64,000 nucleotides of DNA from Bacteroidota bacterium. GTDB taxonomy: Bacteria > Bacteroidota > Bacteroidia > Chitinophagales > Chitinophagaceae. Made by a program: the position numbers and the translations under genes. The notes below the pieces were generated by a model. The model ran no database searches. It saw only the letters and a program-made list of their open reading frames with translations, and was not told the origin of the DNA. Location of the stretch: NCBI GenBank assembly GCA_018267925.1, contig JAFDXO010000182.1:1-64000 (forward strand), in the 5' to 3' direction. This document shows, one piece after another, positions 26,577-35,633 of the stretch (positions within the stretch are counted from its first letter, which is position 1; each line of letters begins with the position of its first letter).

Positions 26577-28086
26577 AACCGATATTCAATCACTCTATTT
26601 TAAGTACGTAGAAACTACTCAAAAAGCTGCTGATTTCAACAATGCCGCTGCTTTGCTCGATTGGGATCAGGAAGTGAATATGCCATCGGGCAGTGCTACC
26701 TTTCGCGCTCGTCAGTCCGCTTCCTTAGCAGAATATGCTCATCATTTAATTACGGATGAATCTTACGGGAAAATATTGCAGCAGTTAGCAGATACAACAT
26801 TCTTAAGCGAAAGCCAACAGGCCAATGCCCTATTGAGCTTAGAAGATTTTCACAAGCATAAAAAGTTGCCAGCATCTTTTATCAATAAGCTTACAAATCA
26901 AGCCAGCATTAGCTTTCAGGCTTGGACAAAAGCTAAAAAGAAAAATCAATTTTCTCTTTTTTATCCAGAGCTGGAAAAAATGATTGCACTCAAGCGACAG
27001 CAGTGTGATCTTTATGGGTTTCAAACACACCCTTATGATGCATTGTTGGATGATTATGATAGAGGTATTACTACTACACGCTTGGATGAGATTTTTGGTG
27101 AAGTAAAAACTCATCTTTCCAACTTGTTAGAAAAAATTCTACAAAAGCCACAGGTTGAAGATGACTTTTTATATCAGGCATTTGATAAAGAAAACCAGTT
27201 CTCACTTTCTATTGAAATTTTGAAAAGTATCGGCTTTAATTTTGAAGAAGGAAGACAAGATTATTCCGAACATCCTTTCACTACTTCTTTTTCACCTCAA
27301 GACGTTCGCATCACAACACGTGCAGAACAAAAAAATTTTAAAGGTTTGATATGGAGTTCTATTCATGAAGGTGGACATGCGTTGTATGAACAAGGCTTGC
27401 CAACGGATGCTTATGGCTTACCCTTAGGAATGCCTGCTTCATTGTCCATACATGAGTCTCAGTCACGGTTGTGGGAGAATTGTGTAGGACGTAGTGCTGC
27501 ATTTTTGAAATACTTTTTTCCTTTAGCAAAACAAAAGTTTTCTACTGAGTTTGAACAAGTTGATATATCTATGATTTATAAGGCTGTCAATAAAGTTCAG
27601 CCCTCACTTATTCGAACCGAGGCAGACGAGCTTACTTATCATTTTCATGTATTGATCCGATATGAAATTGAAAAGGCTTTGATTGCTGGAGAAATACAAT
27701 GTAAGGATTTGCCAACAGTTTGGAATGAGCTGTATAATAAGTATTTAAAAGTAGTTGTACCTAATGATACGATAGGGGTTTTGCAGGATGTGCATTGGAG
27801 TCATGGTTCTTTTGGATATTTCCCTACTTATTCATTGGGTAGTTTTTATGCAGTTCAATTTTTTGAAGCGGCTAAAAAGGAAAATCCGACCATAGAACAA
27901 GACATTCAAATTGGAAATTTTCAGCTTCTGCTTCAATGGTTAAGGCAAAAGGTACATCGTTATGGACGACGATACAGCAGTGATGAATTGAGTAAATTAG
28001 CAACAGGTAGTGAGTTAAATTTCTCTCTTTTTATGAAATATGCACGAGAAAAATATAGTGCTATCTATGGCTTTGATGTAAACTAA
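26566..28086 (+). CDS. M32 family carboxypeptidase
   Basis: The 506-residue metallopeptidase removes C-terminal residues from peptides. The zinc motif HEGGH lies at 267-271 with the third ligand Glu297 in the SIHESQSRLWEN segment, both diagnostic for the M32 (Thermus carboxypeptidase 1) family. The protein is all-helical, without a signal peptide, and so cytoplasmic. The gene starts inside the last codons of the Rel gene (11-bp overlap) and is followed after 1 bp by a small membrane protein gene, so three genes form one operon. Confidence 0.93.
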   Translation: MKSKTDIQSLYFKYVETTQKAADFNNAAALLDWDQEVNMPSGSATFRARQSASLAEYAHHLITDESYGKILQQLADTTFLSESQQANALLSLEDFHKHKKLPASFINKLTNQASISFQAWTKAKKKNQFSLFYPELEKMIALKRQQCDLYGFQTHPYDALLDDYDRGITTTRLDEIFGEVKTHLSNLLEKILQKPQVEDDFLYQAFDKENQFSLSIEILKSIGFNFEEGRQDYSEHPFTTSFSPQDVRITTRAEQKNFKGLIWSSIHEGGHALYEQGLPTDAYGLPLGMPASLSIHESQSRLWENCVGRSAAFLKYFFPLAKQKFSTEFEQVDISMIYKAVNKVQPSLIRTEADELTYHFHVLIRYEIEKALIAGEIQCKDLPTVWNELYNKYLKVVVPNDTIGVLQDVHWSHGSFGYFPTYSLGSFYAVQFFEAAKKENPTIEQDIQIGNFQLLLQWLRQKVHRYGRRYSSDELSKLATGSELNFSLFMKYAREKYSAIYGFDVN

Positions 28087-28087
28087 T

Positions 28088-28585
28088 ATGTCGCTTGAGT
28101 TGATAAAATATACCCAACCTCTTTCTAAAGATGAACTCAATTTTATCAAACGAAAAGCACAAGAGGAACGGCTTCAGCTCAGGAAAATTATTTTGATCTT
28201 TGTTTGTCTCAGTTTAGGGTGTCCGTTAGCCGTATCTGCTGTTCGATTTTTTGTTGCCAATGAAAGCTTCTTTTCACTTTTGCAATATTTAGTAGGTGTG
28301 GTGTTTTTATTGTTGTTTTCTGGTGTGGGTCTTTATTGGGGTTACATTCATAGTTTGCGAAAACTGGAGCAGGATCTAAGCCAACAAACCAAAACGATAG
28401 AACGAGTTGTGGTAACGAAAAAGCAATATATGCCCTTAAACCATGAATACTATGTCTATCTTACTTCTGTCGTAAAGTTGAGTATAGAAGTAAGTGAAGC
28501 AGATTTTAGAGAGCTAAAAGAGGGTAGTGAATTAGAGATTTCATACACAACGATGTCACAACTTTATTTAGGTTATTCAATTTGA
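28088..28585 (+). CDS. Small two-TM membrane protein, unknown function
   Basis: The 165-residue protein has a polar N-terminal helix (about 1-33), two hydrophobic segments (about 35-57 and 62-85), then a soluble C-terminal part ending in SYTTMSQLYLGYSI. The order resembles small two-TM proteins with a cytosolic beta-domain, but I do not recognise a family. It starts 2 bp after the M32 peptidase stop, so translational coupling is likely. Confidence 0.75.
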   Translation: MSLELIKYTQPLSKDELNFIKRKAQEERLQLRKIILIFVCLSLGCPLAVSAVRFFVANESFFSLLQYLVGVVFLLLFSGVGLYWGYIHSLRKLEQDLSQQTKTIERVVVTKKQYMPLNHEYYVYLTSVVKLSIEVSEADFRELKEGSELEISYTTMSQLYLGYSI

Positions 28586-28733
28586 GTTAGTTCATAAAAA
28601 GGATACGCCTTCTTTTTCTGAAGTCTATCAAATCAAAAATGAAATTATCAGGCTGAAATTCAAGCTTGTTTTGTACTCACAATATTTATCGGGATATTCG
28701 TCAATTCAATTTCAAATCGTTTTAACAAAAGAA

Positions 28734-30596
28734 ATGAAACTTCTTTTTTTCTGTGTACCTGCATTCTTTTTGATTTATGGTTGCACTTCGTTTTCTTCTA
28801 AACATTCTACTCCTTTGTCAGACTCATCAATCTTTAGCCGCGACATACATACACAGTCTAATGCCGACTCACTTCAAATTGAACATTTAGACCTTGATAT
28901 TTCTGTAAATTTTGCAGAGCATACTATTGCCGGTGTGGCTATTTGGAAAATAAAAAACCCAAATCATTTAAAGTTCGTTCGATTAGATACAGATGGTTTG
29001 ACTATTGATAGCGTACGCTCTAATGGTAAACCGGTTTTATTTTCCTTAGAAAAACCTGTTGCGCATTTGGGAAGAGCCTTGACAATACCTATTCACGATG
29101 GAAATAATGAAGTAGCTATTACCTATAAAACCAGCCCAAACGCACGTGCCTTACAATGGCTTACGCCGCAGCAAACACACGATAAGAAATTCCCATTCCT
29201 TTATACGCAGTCAGAGAGCATTTATGCCCGTTCTTGGGTTCCAGCACCTGATGGTCCCGGTATTCGATTTACGTATGCGGCTCGAGTAAAAGTTCCGAAT
29301 GAATTAATGGCATTGATGAGTGCCGAAAACCCGCAACAGAAGAATGATAGTGGTATTTATCATTTTACTATGAACATGCCTATACCGGCTTATCTGATGG
29401 CTTTGGCAGTTGGCGATATTGCTTTTAAAGCTATTGACAATCGCACCGGTGTGTATGCAGAACCACAGATGTTAGATAAAGCAGCTTGGGAATTGGTTGA
29501 TATGGGTAAAATGGTAAGTTCAGCAGAATCGCTTTATGGCTCGTATAGATGGGGGCGATATGATGTGTTGATTTTACCACCGGGCTTCCCAATTGGAGGC
29601 ATGGAAAATCCTAAACTTACTTTTGCTACCCCGACAATTATTGCCGGAGATCGCTCTTTAGTAAACCTTATTGCTCATGAATTAGCACACAATTGGAGTG
29701 GCAATTTGGTAACCAATGAAACATGGAATGACTTTTGGCTCAATGAAGGTTTTACCGTTTATTTTGAACGTAGAATCTCCGAAGCCATGAATGGAAAGAG
29801 TTATGCCGATATGCTTTGGGAGCTTGGTTATCAAGATTTAGTCACAGAAGTGAAAGCTTTAGGCGACACCAATAAAGACACACATCTGAAATTGAATTTA
29901 GCTGGTCGTGATCCGGATGATGGTTTAAATGATATAGCTTATGAAAAAGGTGCTTTGTTTCTTCGTTTAATCGAAATCAACGTGGGACGCAAACGCTTTG
30001 ATGCCTTTCTCCGTCAGTATTTCGACAGCCATGCTTTCAAAACGATTAATACCGAAGCCTTTCTTCAATATCTAAACGAGAAACTGATTCAAGGCGATTC
30101 AGAACTTTCAAAAAAATTGCAAATACCTGCTTGGGTTTATGGACCAGGCATACCGTCCAATGCGCCTCGTGCTGATAGAGAACGCTTTTCAATAGTTGAT
30201 GCAGAAAGGCTGAAATTTGAAAAAGGAACAGATCCTGCAGCTTTAGCAACCGCTCAATGGACAACCCACGAATGGTTACACTTTTTGCGAAATATGCCCA
30301 AACCATTGACGGTAGCGCAAATGAGTAACCTTGACCAAGCTTTTCATTTTACACAATCGCACAATAGTGAAATTGCTGATCTTTGGTTTGTGATGGCAAT
30401 AGCTGCCAATTATACACCGGCATTTAAGGAGATGGAACAATTTTTAAGCCAAGTTGGAAGACGTAAGTTTATTGAACCTCTTTATACTGAGATGATGAAT
30501 ACAGGGAAAGAACCTCTGGCTAAATCACTTTATCAAAAATACAGATCAAATTATCATCCATTAGCTCAAATGACACTCGACAAGATAGTTCACTGA
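28734..30596 (+). CDS. M1 family aminopeptidase lipoprotein
   Basis: The 620-residue zinc aminopeptidase belongs to the M1 / leukotriene A4 hydrolase group: HELAH at 315-319, the third zinc ligand Glu338 in LNEGF, and the substrate-amine loop GGMENP at 288-293. The start at 28734 gives a lipoprotein signal (MKLLFFCVPAFFLIYGC, Cys17); the upstream frame from 28671 lacks such a signal. It should therefore be tethered to the cell envelope and trim peptides in the periplasm. A C-terminal helical domain follows, as in LTA4 hydrolase. The stop is 4 bp from the convergent selD stop. Confidence 0.92.
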   Translation: MKLLFFCVPAFFLIYGCTSFSSKHSTPLSDSSIFSRDIHTQSNADSLQIEHLDLDISVNFAEHTIAGVAIWKIKNPNHLKFVRLDTDGLTIDSVRSNGKPVLFSLEKPVAHLGRALTIPIHDGNNEVAITYKTSPNARALQWLTPQQTHDKKFPFLYTQSESIYARSWVPAPDGPGIRFTYAARVKVPNELMALMSAENPQQKNDSGIYHFTMNMPIPAYLMALAVGDIAFKAIDNRTGVYAEPQMLDKAAWELVDMGKMVSSAESLYGSYRWGRYDVLILPPGFPIGGMENPKLTFATPTIIAGDRSLVNLIAHELAHNWSGNLVTNETWNDFWLNEGFTVYFERRISEAMNGKSYADMLWELGYQDLVTEVKALGDTNKDTHLKLNLAGRDPDDGLNDIAYEKGALFLRLIEINVGRKRFDAFLRQYFDSHAFKTINTEAFLQYLNEKLIQGDSELSKKLQIPAWVYGPGIPSNAPRADRERFSIVDAERLKFEKGTDPAALATAQWTTHEWLHFLRNMPKPLTVAQMSNLDQAFHFTQSHNSEIADLWFVMAIAANYTPAFKEMEQFLSQVGRRKFIEPLYTEMMNTGKEPLAKSLYQKYRSNYHPLAQMTLDKIVH

Positions 30597-30600
30597 TTGA

Positions 30601-31677
30601 TTATTCATTTTGGCTTATGTAAATTACTTTTTCACTTTGTGGCATCATTTTGCCTATTGGTGTAGTGAATTTTTCATAGCCGAGTTCTTTCAAGATTTTT
30701 TGAACGGGAAAAATATGATCGGGATGTACGGCTAATAAAAGCCCGCCATTGGTTTGTGGGTCAGGCAATAGATTGAATGCTTCCATAACGTTTACTCCCG
30801 ACTCAAATGATACTGAGGAATTATACGCATTCCAGTTTCTATAAGTGGCATTAGGGATTACTTTTTCTGCTGCATAAATTTTGGCTGCTTCAATGATTGG
30901 GATACGATCATAAAACAAATTGGCTGATAATCGGCTTCCTGTACACATTTCATGCAGGTGACCCAATAACCCAAAACCGGTAATATCCGTCATGGCAGAA
31001 ACGCCGGAAATTTCTCCTAATGCGCTTCCAATATTATTCAATTTTGTCAGTTGCGCTACCCAAGGTTTATAGTCTTCATCACGTAGTTTCTTTTGTTTTT
31101 GTGCACTTGAAAGAATGCCAACACCGATAGGCTTGGTCAGAAATAATAAATCACCTGCTTGGGCGGTGTTATTCTTTTTAAGATTTTCCTTTTTGACGAT
31201 TCCATTTACAGATAAACCAAAAATGGGTTCTTTATTGTCAATGCTATGACCGCCGGCTAAAGGTATTTGAGCATCAAAGCAAGTTTCTCGAGCACCTTCC
31301 ACAATTTGTTGAGCAATTTCTACCGACAGTTGTTCAACCGGAAAACCTAAGATTGCAATTGCCAAATTAGGCGTTCCCCCCATCGCATAAACATCGCTGA
31401 TGGCATTGGCAGCAGCAATTTTCCCAAATAAAAACGGATCATCAACAATAGCTGTAAAAAAATCTGCAGTGCTGATTAAACAATGTTCACCATCCAGGTC
31501 AAATACAGCGGCATCGTCATTAGAAGTATTGCCAACAAGCAATTTATCATAAGAGGGTAAAGGACTTTTAGTAGCTAAAATCTGTTGTAAGACAGCTGGT
31601 GCTATTTTGCAACCACATCCACCACCATGTGAAAACTGAGTGAGTGCTATTTTATTTTCCGAGTTAGTTTCTGACAT
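30601..31677 (-). CDS. selD: Selenide, water dikinase
   Basis: The 358-residue enzyme makes selenophosphate from selenide and ATP. The catalytic loop GGGCGCK has Cys21 at the Sec/Cys position and Lys24, so this is the Cys form and needs no UGA recoding. The AIRS-type ATP-binding segments (DDAAVFDLDGEHCLISTADFFTAIVDDPF, GGHSIDN, DITGFGLLGH) are all present. The gene overlaps the mnmH gene by 14 bp, so the selenophosphate is presumably used for tRNA 2-selenouridine. No selenocysteine insertion genes (selA, selB, selC) are in the window. Confidence 0.95.
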   Translation of the reverse strand: MSETNSENKIALTQFSHGGGCGCKIAPAVLQQILATKSPLPSYDKLLVGNTSNDDAAVFDLDGEHCLISTADFFTAIVDDPFLFGKIAAANAISDVYAMGGTPNLAIAILGFPVEQLSVEIAQQIVEGARETCFDAQIPLAGGHSIDNKEPIFGLSVNGIVKKENLKKNNTAQAGDLLFLTKPIGVGILSSAQKQKKLRDEDYKPWVAQLTKLNNIGSALGEISGVSAMTDITGFGLLGHLHEMCTGSRLSANLFYDRIPIIEAAKIYAAEKVIPNATYRNWNAYNSSVSFESGVNVMEAFNLLPDPQTNGGLLLAVHPDHIFPVQKILKELGYEKFTTPIGKMMPQSEKVIYISQNE

Positions 31678-32725
31678 TTTCTAAGAGTTTTTTTACATTA
31701 TTAGGAGCTGAAACGCTTTCGCATGGCACATTTTGCAGAATGGAGGCTAAATCAGTTCTTTTGTGAAGCCCTTTTTCGTATTGCTTATCATAATACCGCA
31801 ACAGCACTTCAAAACATTTGTGAACGTCATTTTCTAAAAGGAAATGGATAGCATTCTTTGTTTCTAAACCGCCAAGCCGTTTTTGAATTCGAACGATGGC
31901 ATTGATGAGCATATCTTTTGGAAATTTCCCATAGTGAGTACAGATGTAATCAAGCCGTTTTTCAAAAGGGATGTTTAAAAAAAACAAGGTTTGATTTCTC
32001 ATTTGTTCCCAAAGCGTTTTAGGAATATTTAGATTACCAATTCGTTGGCTTTCGTCTTCTATCCAAATGAACTGATTGGCATTGCCTTTAGTTTTGCTAA
32101 ATAATTGCATAGCCAACCTGTTTTCAAACATTTCATTGCTGGGTTGTGGTGGGTTTCCTAAGGCTCCGAAGGCTGATCCTTTGTGGCAGGCAAGCGCTTC
32201 TAAGTTTATAATCTTTTCATTGTTTTTCTCCAATTCAGTTAATAATTCTGTTTTTCCTGATCCTGTATAGCCACCTATAATTTTAAAGTTGTACCGATGA
32301 GCAAACTGTTGTAAGACCCAATTTCTAAAAGCTTTATAGCCGCCTTCAAGCAAGTAAACTTTAAAACCATAAAGATCCATTAACCAGGCTACGGCACCAC
32401 TCCTCATTCCGCCCCGCCAACAATGAATTAAGAGGGTATTGTTGTCGGTATGAGGGTTATTGTTTTTCAGGATGGTTTCTACTTCTTCTATCAAAGTTCG
32501 CATCCGAGGTCCAAAATAATCAACACCAATTTTGATTGCCTCCTTTCTATGAATTTGTTTGTAAGCAGTGCCTATTTTTTGTCGCTGTTCATCAGTAAAT
32601 AAGGGTAAGGAGAAAGCTTTGGGAAGATGAGCATGAAAAAATTCTCCGGGGCTTCGCACATCGAAAACGGGATGAACAAAACTTAATTCAATAAACTGAT
32701 CAATGTGAATTCGTTCAATGGACAT
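31664..32725 (-). CDS. mnmH: tRNA 2-selenouridine synthase
   Basis: The 353-residue protein joins a rhodanese domain (active-site Cys102 in HCWRGGMRSG) to a P-loop domain (GGYTGSGKT at 151-159). That is the layout of MnmH/SelU/YbbB, which geranylates and then selenates 2-thiouridine at tRNA wobble position 34. The pairing with selD by a 14-bp overlap supports the role directly. It overlaps the upstream ABC ATPase gene by 11 bp, so it is part of a tightly packed minus-strand operon that begins with the lipid A genes. Confidence 0.94.
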   Translation of the reverse strand: MSIERIHIDQFIELSFVHPVFDVRSPGEFFHAHLPKAFSLPLFTDEQRQKIGTAYKQIHRKEAIKIGVDYFGPRMRTLIEEVETILKNNNPHTDNNTLLIHCWRGGMRSGAVAWLMDLYGFKVYLLEGGYKAFRNWVLQQFAHRYNFKIIGGYTGSGKTELLTELEKNNEKIINLEALACHKGSAFGALGNPPQPSNEMFENRLAMQLFSKTKGNANQFIWIEDESQRIGNLNIPKTLWEQMRNQTLFFLNIPFEKRLDYICTHYGKFPKDMLINAIVRIQKRLGGLETKNAIHFLLENDVHKCFEVLLRYYDKQYEKGLHKRTDLASILQNVPCESVSAPNNVKKLLENVRN

Positions 32726-33383
32726 GCGAAATGTTCTGTGCTTGAATATTTACCGATTGTTTTAAGTTCTTAAATTGATTGAGATGAATTGTTTCATTAC
32801 AAAAAGAGTATTCTCTTTCATCGTTTGAAGCTACAATAACCAAACGCCCTTTCGTTTTAGTTTTTATCCAATCAGCATATTGTTGAACGCCGGCTTCATC
32901 AAGATTGCTACAAGGTTCATCTAATAAAAGTAAAGGCGTATCGGCAAAAATAGCTTGCGCCAACTTCACTCTTTGTTTCATTCCCGATGAAAAATCGGCA
33001 ATAGGTTTGTGTGCCGAATTGTTTAGCCCTATGATAGAAATGATCTCCTTTGTATTTAGCCCGCCTTGGGTTTTTTTAAAAGAAAAATGAAAATCTAAAA
33101 ATTCCGTCAGGGTTAATTCTTCAATAATTTCCATGCCTGGAGCTGCATAGGCCAAATGAGGAAAAAGCTGCTCTCTTGGACATGTTTGGTTGTCGAAACT
33201 GTATGAAATATTACCGTTGGAAGGGTTGTGTATGCCAGCGATCAAACGAAGGAGTGTGCTTTTTCCACTTCCATTTGAGCCAAGAATAGCATAGGATTTA
33301 GGACTTTCAAAATGGAGTGTGATATTTTGGAAAATCCAGTGTCTTTGAAATTTTTTGCCAATATCGTTAAGAGATATCTTCAT
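32715..33383 (-). CDS. Orphan ABC transporter ATP-binding protein
   Basis: The 222-residue protein is a stand-alone ABC ATPase: Walker A GSNGSGKST near 35-43, signature FSSGMKQRVKLAQA, Walker B LLLLDEPCSNLD. It is short and resembles CcmA-type or single-domain export ATPases. No permease gene lies next to it. Its gene overlaps lpxA upstream (17 bp) and mnmH downstream (11 bp), so it is locked into a lipid A/selenouridine operon. A role in envelope export is only suggested by position. Confidence 0.82.
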   Translation of the reverse strand: MKISLNDIGKKFQRHWIFQNITLHFESPKSYAILGSNGSGKSTLLRLIAGIHNPSNGNISYSFDNQTCPREQLFPHLAYAAPGMEIIEELTLTEFLDFHFSFKKTQGGLNTKEIISIIGLNNSAHKPIADFSSGMKQRVKLAQAIFADTPLLLLDEPCSNLDEAGVQQYADWIKTKTKGRLVIVASNDEREYSFCNETIHLNQFKNLKQSVNIQAQNISHVH

Positions 33384-34167
33384 TCAAACGTCGGCTATAA
33401 CCCTTCATAATGCCTCGTCCGGTATCGCGAACAAAACTGATTATTTCATCACGTTCATCTGATACCGGGATTTCTGTTTCAATGATGCTAAGTGCTTTCG
33501 ATACATTGAAACCACGTACAAATAAGATACGATAGATGTCGAGTATGTGATTGATTTTATCAAGACTAAAGCCACGGCGTTTTAGTCCAATGGAATTGAC
33601 ACCTACATAAGATAAGGGTTCGCGAGCGGCCTTCACAAAAGGAGGTACATCTTTACGAACTAACGAGCCACCTGTAACAAAGGCATAAGAGCCTATTCTA
33701 ACAAATTGTTGAACAGCTGTCAGCCCCGCCAACACTACGTTGTCGCCAACGGTGATATGACCGGCAAGTGTAGTATTGTTTGAAAAAATACAATGGTTTC
33801 CTATCACACAATCATGAGCTATATGGGAATATGCCATAATCAGGCAATTGTTTCCTATAGACGTTCTATTGCGGTCTGTGGTGCCTCTGTTGATCGTTAC
33901 ACATTCACGAATGGTTGTATGATCGCCAATGATTGTCAGAGTTTCTTCGCCTTTGAATTTTAGATCTTGCGGAATGGCTGAAATGACGGAGCTGGGAAAG
34001 ATACGACAGTGTTTTCCGATGCGAGCACCTTCCATAATGGTAACGTTTGAGCCAATCCAAGTACCTTCTCCAATTTCTACATTCTTATGAATGGTAGTGA
34101 ATGGATCAATCGTTACATTTTGAGCAATTTTCGCTTGTGGATGGATGTAAGTAAGCGGATGAATCAT
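33367..34167 (-). CDS. lpxA: UDP-N-acetylglucosamine O-acyltransferase
   Basis: The 266-residue hexapeptide-repeat enzyme performs the first step of lipid A synthesis: transfer of a 3-hydroxyacyl chain from ACP to the 3-OH of UDP-GlcNAc. The left-handed helix repeats run through about residue 185. The catalytic His lies in MAYSHIAHDCVIG (His of the AHDC motif), and a helical C-terminal part carries VNSIGLKRRGFS. It overlaps the lpxC-fabZ stop by 4 bp (ATGA type), giving translational coupling with its pathway partner. Confidence 0.96.
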   Translation of the reverse strand: MIHPLTYIHPQAKIAQNVTIDPFTTIHKNVEIGEGTWIGSNVTIMEGARIGKHCRIFPSSVISAIPQDLKFKGEETLTIIGDHTTIRECVTINRGTTDRNRTSIGNNCLIMAYSHIAHDCVIGNHCIFSNNTTLAGHITVGDNVVLAGLTAVQQFVRIGSYAFVTGGSLVRKDVPPFVKAAREPLSYVGVNSIGLKRRGFSLDKINHILDIYRILFVRGFNVSKALSIIETEIPVSDERDEIISFVRDTGRGIMKGYSRRLNEDIS

Positions 34168-35573
34168 TGTTTGTCTTTACGGATTATTTGTGCCACTAAT
34201 TCGGCTTCTGTAACGAGCTTGTTGCCTACATAAGCAGTGCCGCGCATTTCGCAAATTCCCCTACGAATAGGGTTTAGTAATTCTAATTTCAAAATTAAGG
34301 TGTCGCCCGGAATTACTTTTGACTTAAACCGTGCTTTATCAATTTTAATAAAATAGGTATCGTAATTTTCAGGGTCATTATAGTTATTTAAGGCAAGAAT
34401 TCCGCCTGCTTGTGCGAGTGCTTCTATTTGAAGAACGCCGGGCATAACAGGATTTCCGGGGAAATGACCTTGAAAAAAATGCTCGTTGAACGTTACATTT
34501 TTAATGCCTACCACATGGCTATCGCTCAGCTCTATTATTTTATCAACCAATAAAAAAGGGAACTTGTGTGGAAGTGATTTTTCGATTTGTGTAATATCGT
34601 AAATCGCCGGCTGATTAGGATCATAGTTTGGAATATCAGAAAGATGCTTGTTCTTTTTGATGTATTGTTTAATTCTACGAGCAAATTCAACATTAGAGGC
34701 GTGTCCTGGACGGTTGGCTATGATATGTGCTTTAATGGAATGACCTACAAGAGCCAGGTCTCCTACCACGTCTAATAGTTTATGGCGAGCAGGTTCATTA
34801 GGGAAATGAAGTTGTATGTTGTTCAAAATACCTTCATGTTTAACCTCAATTTTAGCCTTATTAAATACCTTTGCTAACCGCTCTAATTCACTTGGGCTAA
34901 CTACTTTGTCAACAACTACAATGGCATTACTTACATCACCGCCTTTAATTAAATTATTGTCGAGTAGATATTCAAGCTCATGAAGAAAACAAAAGGTTCT
35001 ACAAGGTGCTACTTCTTCTCTAAATTCAGAAAGATTTTTGAGGGTTGCATGTTGCGTCCCCAGAACCGGAGAGTTAAAGTCAATCAGTGCAGTAATTTGA
35101 TATTCGCTGGACGGTACTGCCAGCATATCTACATTTTTTACGGGGTCGTAGTAATGTATATTTTGATCAATGGCATAAACAATTCGTTTGGCTTCTTGCT
35201 CTAAGACACCAACGCTGTCAATCGCTTCGATGAACTCTCTGGCACTTCCATCCATGATGGGTACTTCCGGTCCGTCAAGTTCAATCAATACATTGTCCAC
35301 TCCCATTCCGACTAAAGCGGCTAAAGTGTGTTCAATGGTACTTACACGTGCGCCATGGTATTCAATGGTTGTACCTCTTGATGTGTCCACAACCAAATCA
35401 GCGTCGGCTTTCACTACCGGTTTATCGGGAAGGTCAACCCGTTGAAAACGTATGCCAAATCCCGGATTAGCAGGTTTCATGGTCATCGTTACTTCTTTTC
35501 CTGTGTGTAGTCCAACGCCCGAAAGCGTGACAATACCTTTTAGTGTGTGTTGGTTTTCTGCAGTTTGCTGCAC
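34164..35573 (-). CDS. lpxC-fabZ: Bifunctional LpxC deacetylase / FabZ dehydratase
   Basis: The 469-residue protein is a fusion typical of Bacteroidota. Residues 1 to about 300 are LpxC, the zinc deacetylase committing UDP-3-O-acyl-GlcNAc to lipid A, with zinc ligand His82 in STIEHTLAAL and the HKLLDVVGDLAL segment carrying the other ligands. Residues from about 320 are FabZ, the 3-hydroxyacyl-ACP dehydratase, with catalytic His and Glu in HFFQGHFPGNPVMPGVLQIEALAQ. The fusion places two competitors for 3-hydroxyacyl-ACP in one chain. It is followed by lpxA (4-bp overlap) and preceded by lpxD (60 bp). Confidence 0.97.
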   Translation of the reverse strand: MQQTAENQHTLKGIVTLSGVGLHTGKEVTMTMKPANPGFGIRFQRVDLPDKPVVKADADLVVDTSRGTTIEYHGARVSTIEHTLAALVGMGVDNVLIELDGPEVPIMDGSAREFIEAIDSVGVLEQEAKRIVYAIDQNIHYYDPVKNVDMLAVPSSEYQITALIDFNSPVLGTQHATLKNLSEFREEVAPCRTFCFLHELEYLLDNNLIKGGDVSNAIVVVDKVVSPSELERLAKVFNKAKIEVKHEGILNNIQLHFPNEPARHKLLDVVGDLALVGHSIKAHIIANRPGHASNVEFARRIKQYIKKNKHLSDIPNYDPNQPAIYDITQIEKSLPHKFPFLLVDKIIELSDSHVVGIKNVTFNEHFFQGHFPGNPVMPGVLQIEALAQAGGILALNNYNDPENYDTYFIKIDKARFKSKVIPGDTLILKLELLNPIRRGICEMRGTAYVGNKLVTEAELVAQIIRKDKQ

Positions 35574-35633
35574 GATAGTGTAGTTTTTTAAAAAAAAGCC
35601 GCAGATTCAATGTGAAGCAGCGACGGAATTGAA

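Noticed and set aside
30601-31677. Possible selenocysteine codon in selD
   Set aside because: The catalytic position is an ordinary Cys codon and the frame has no internal TGA.
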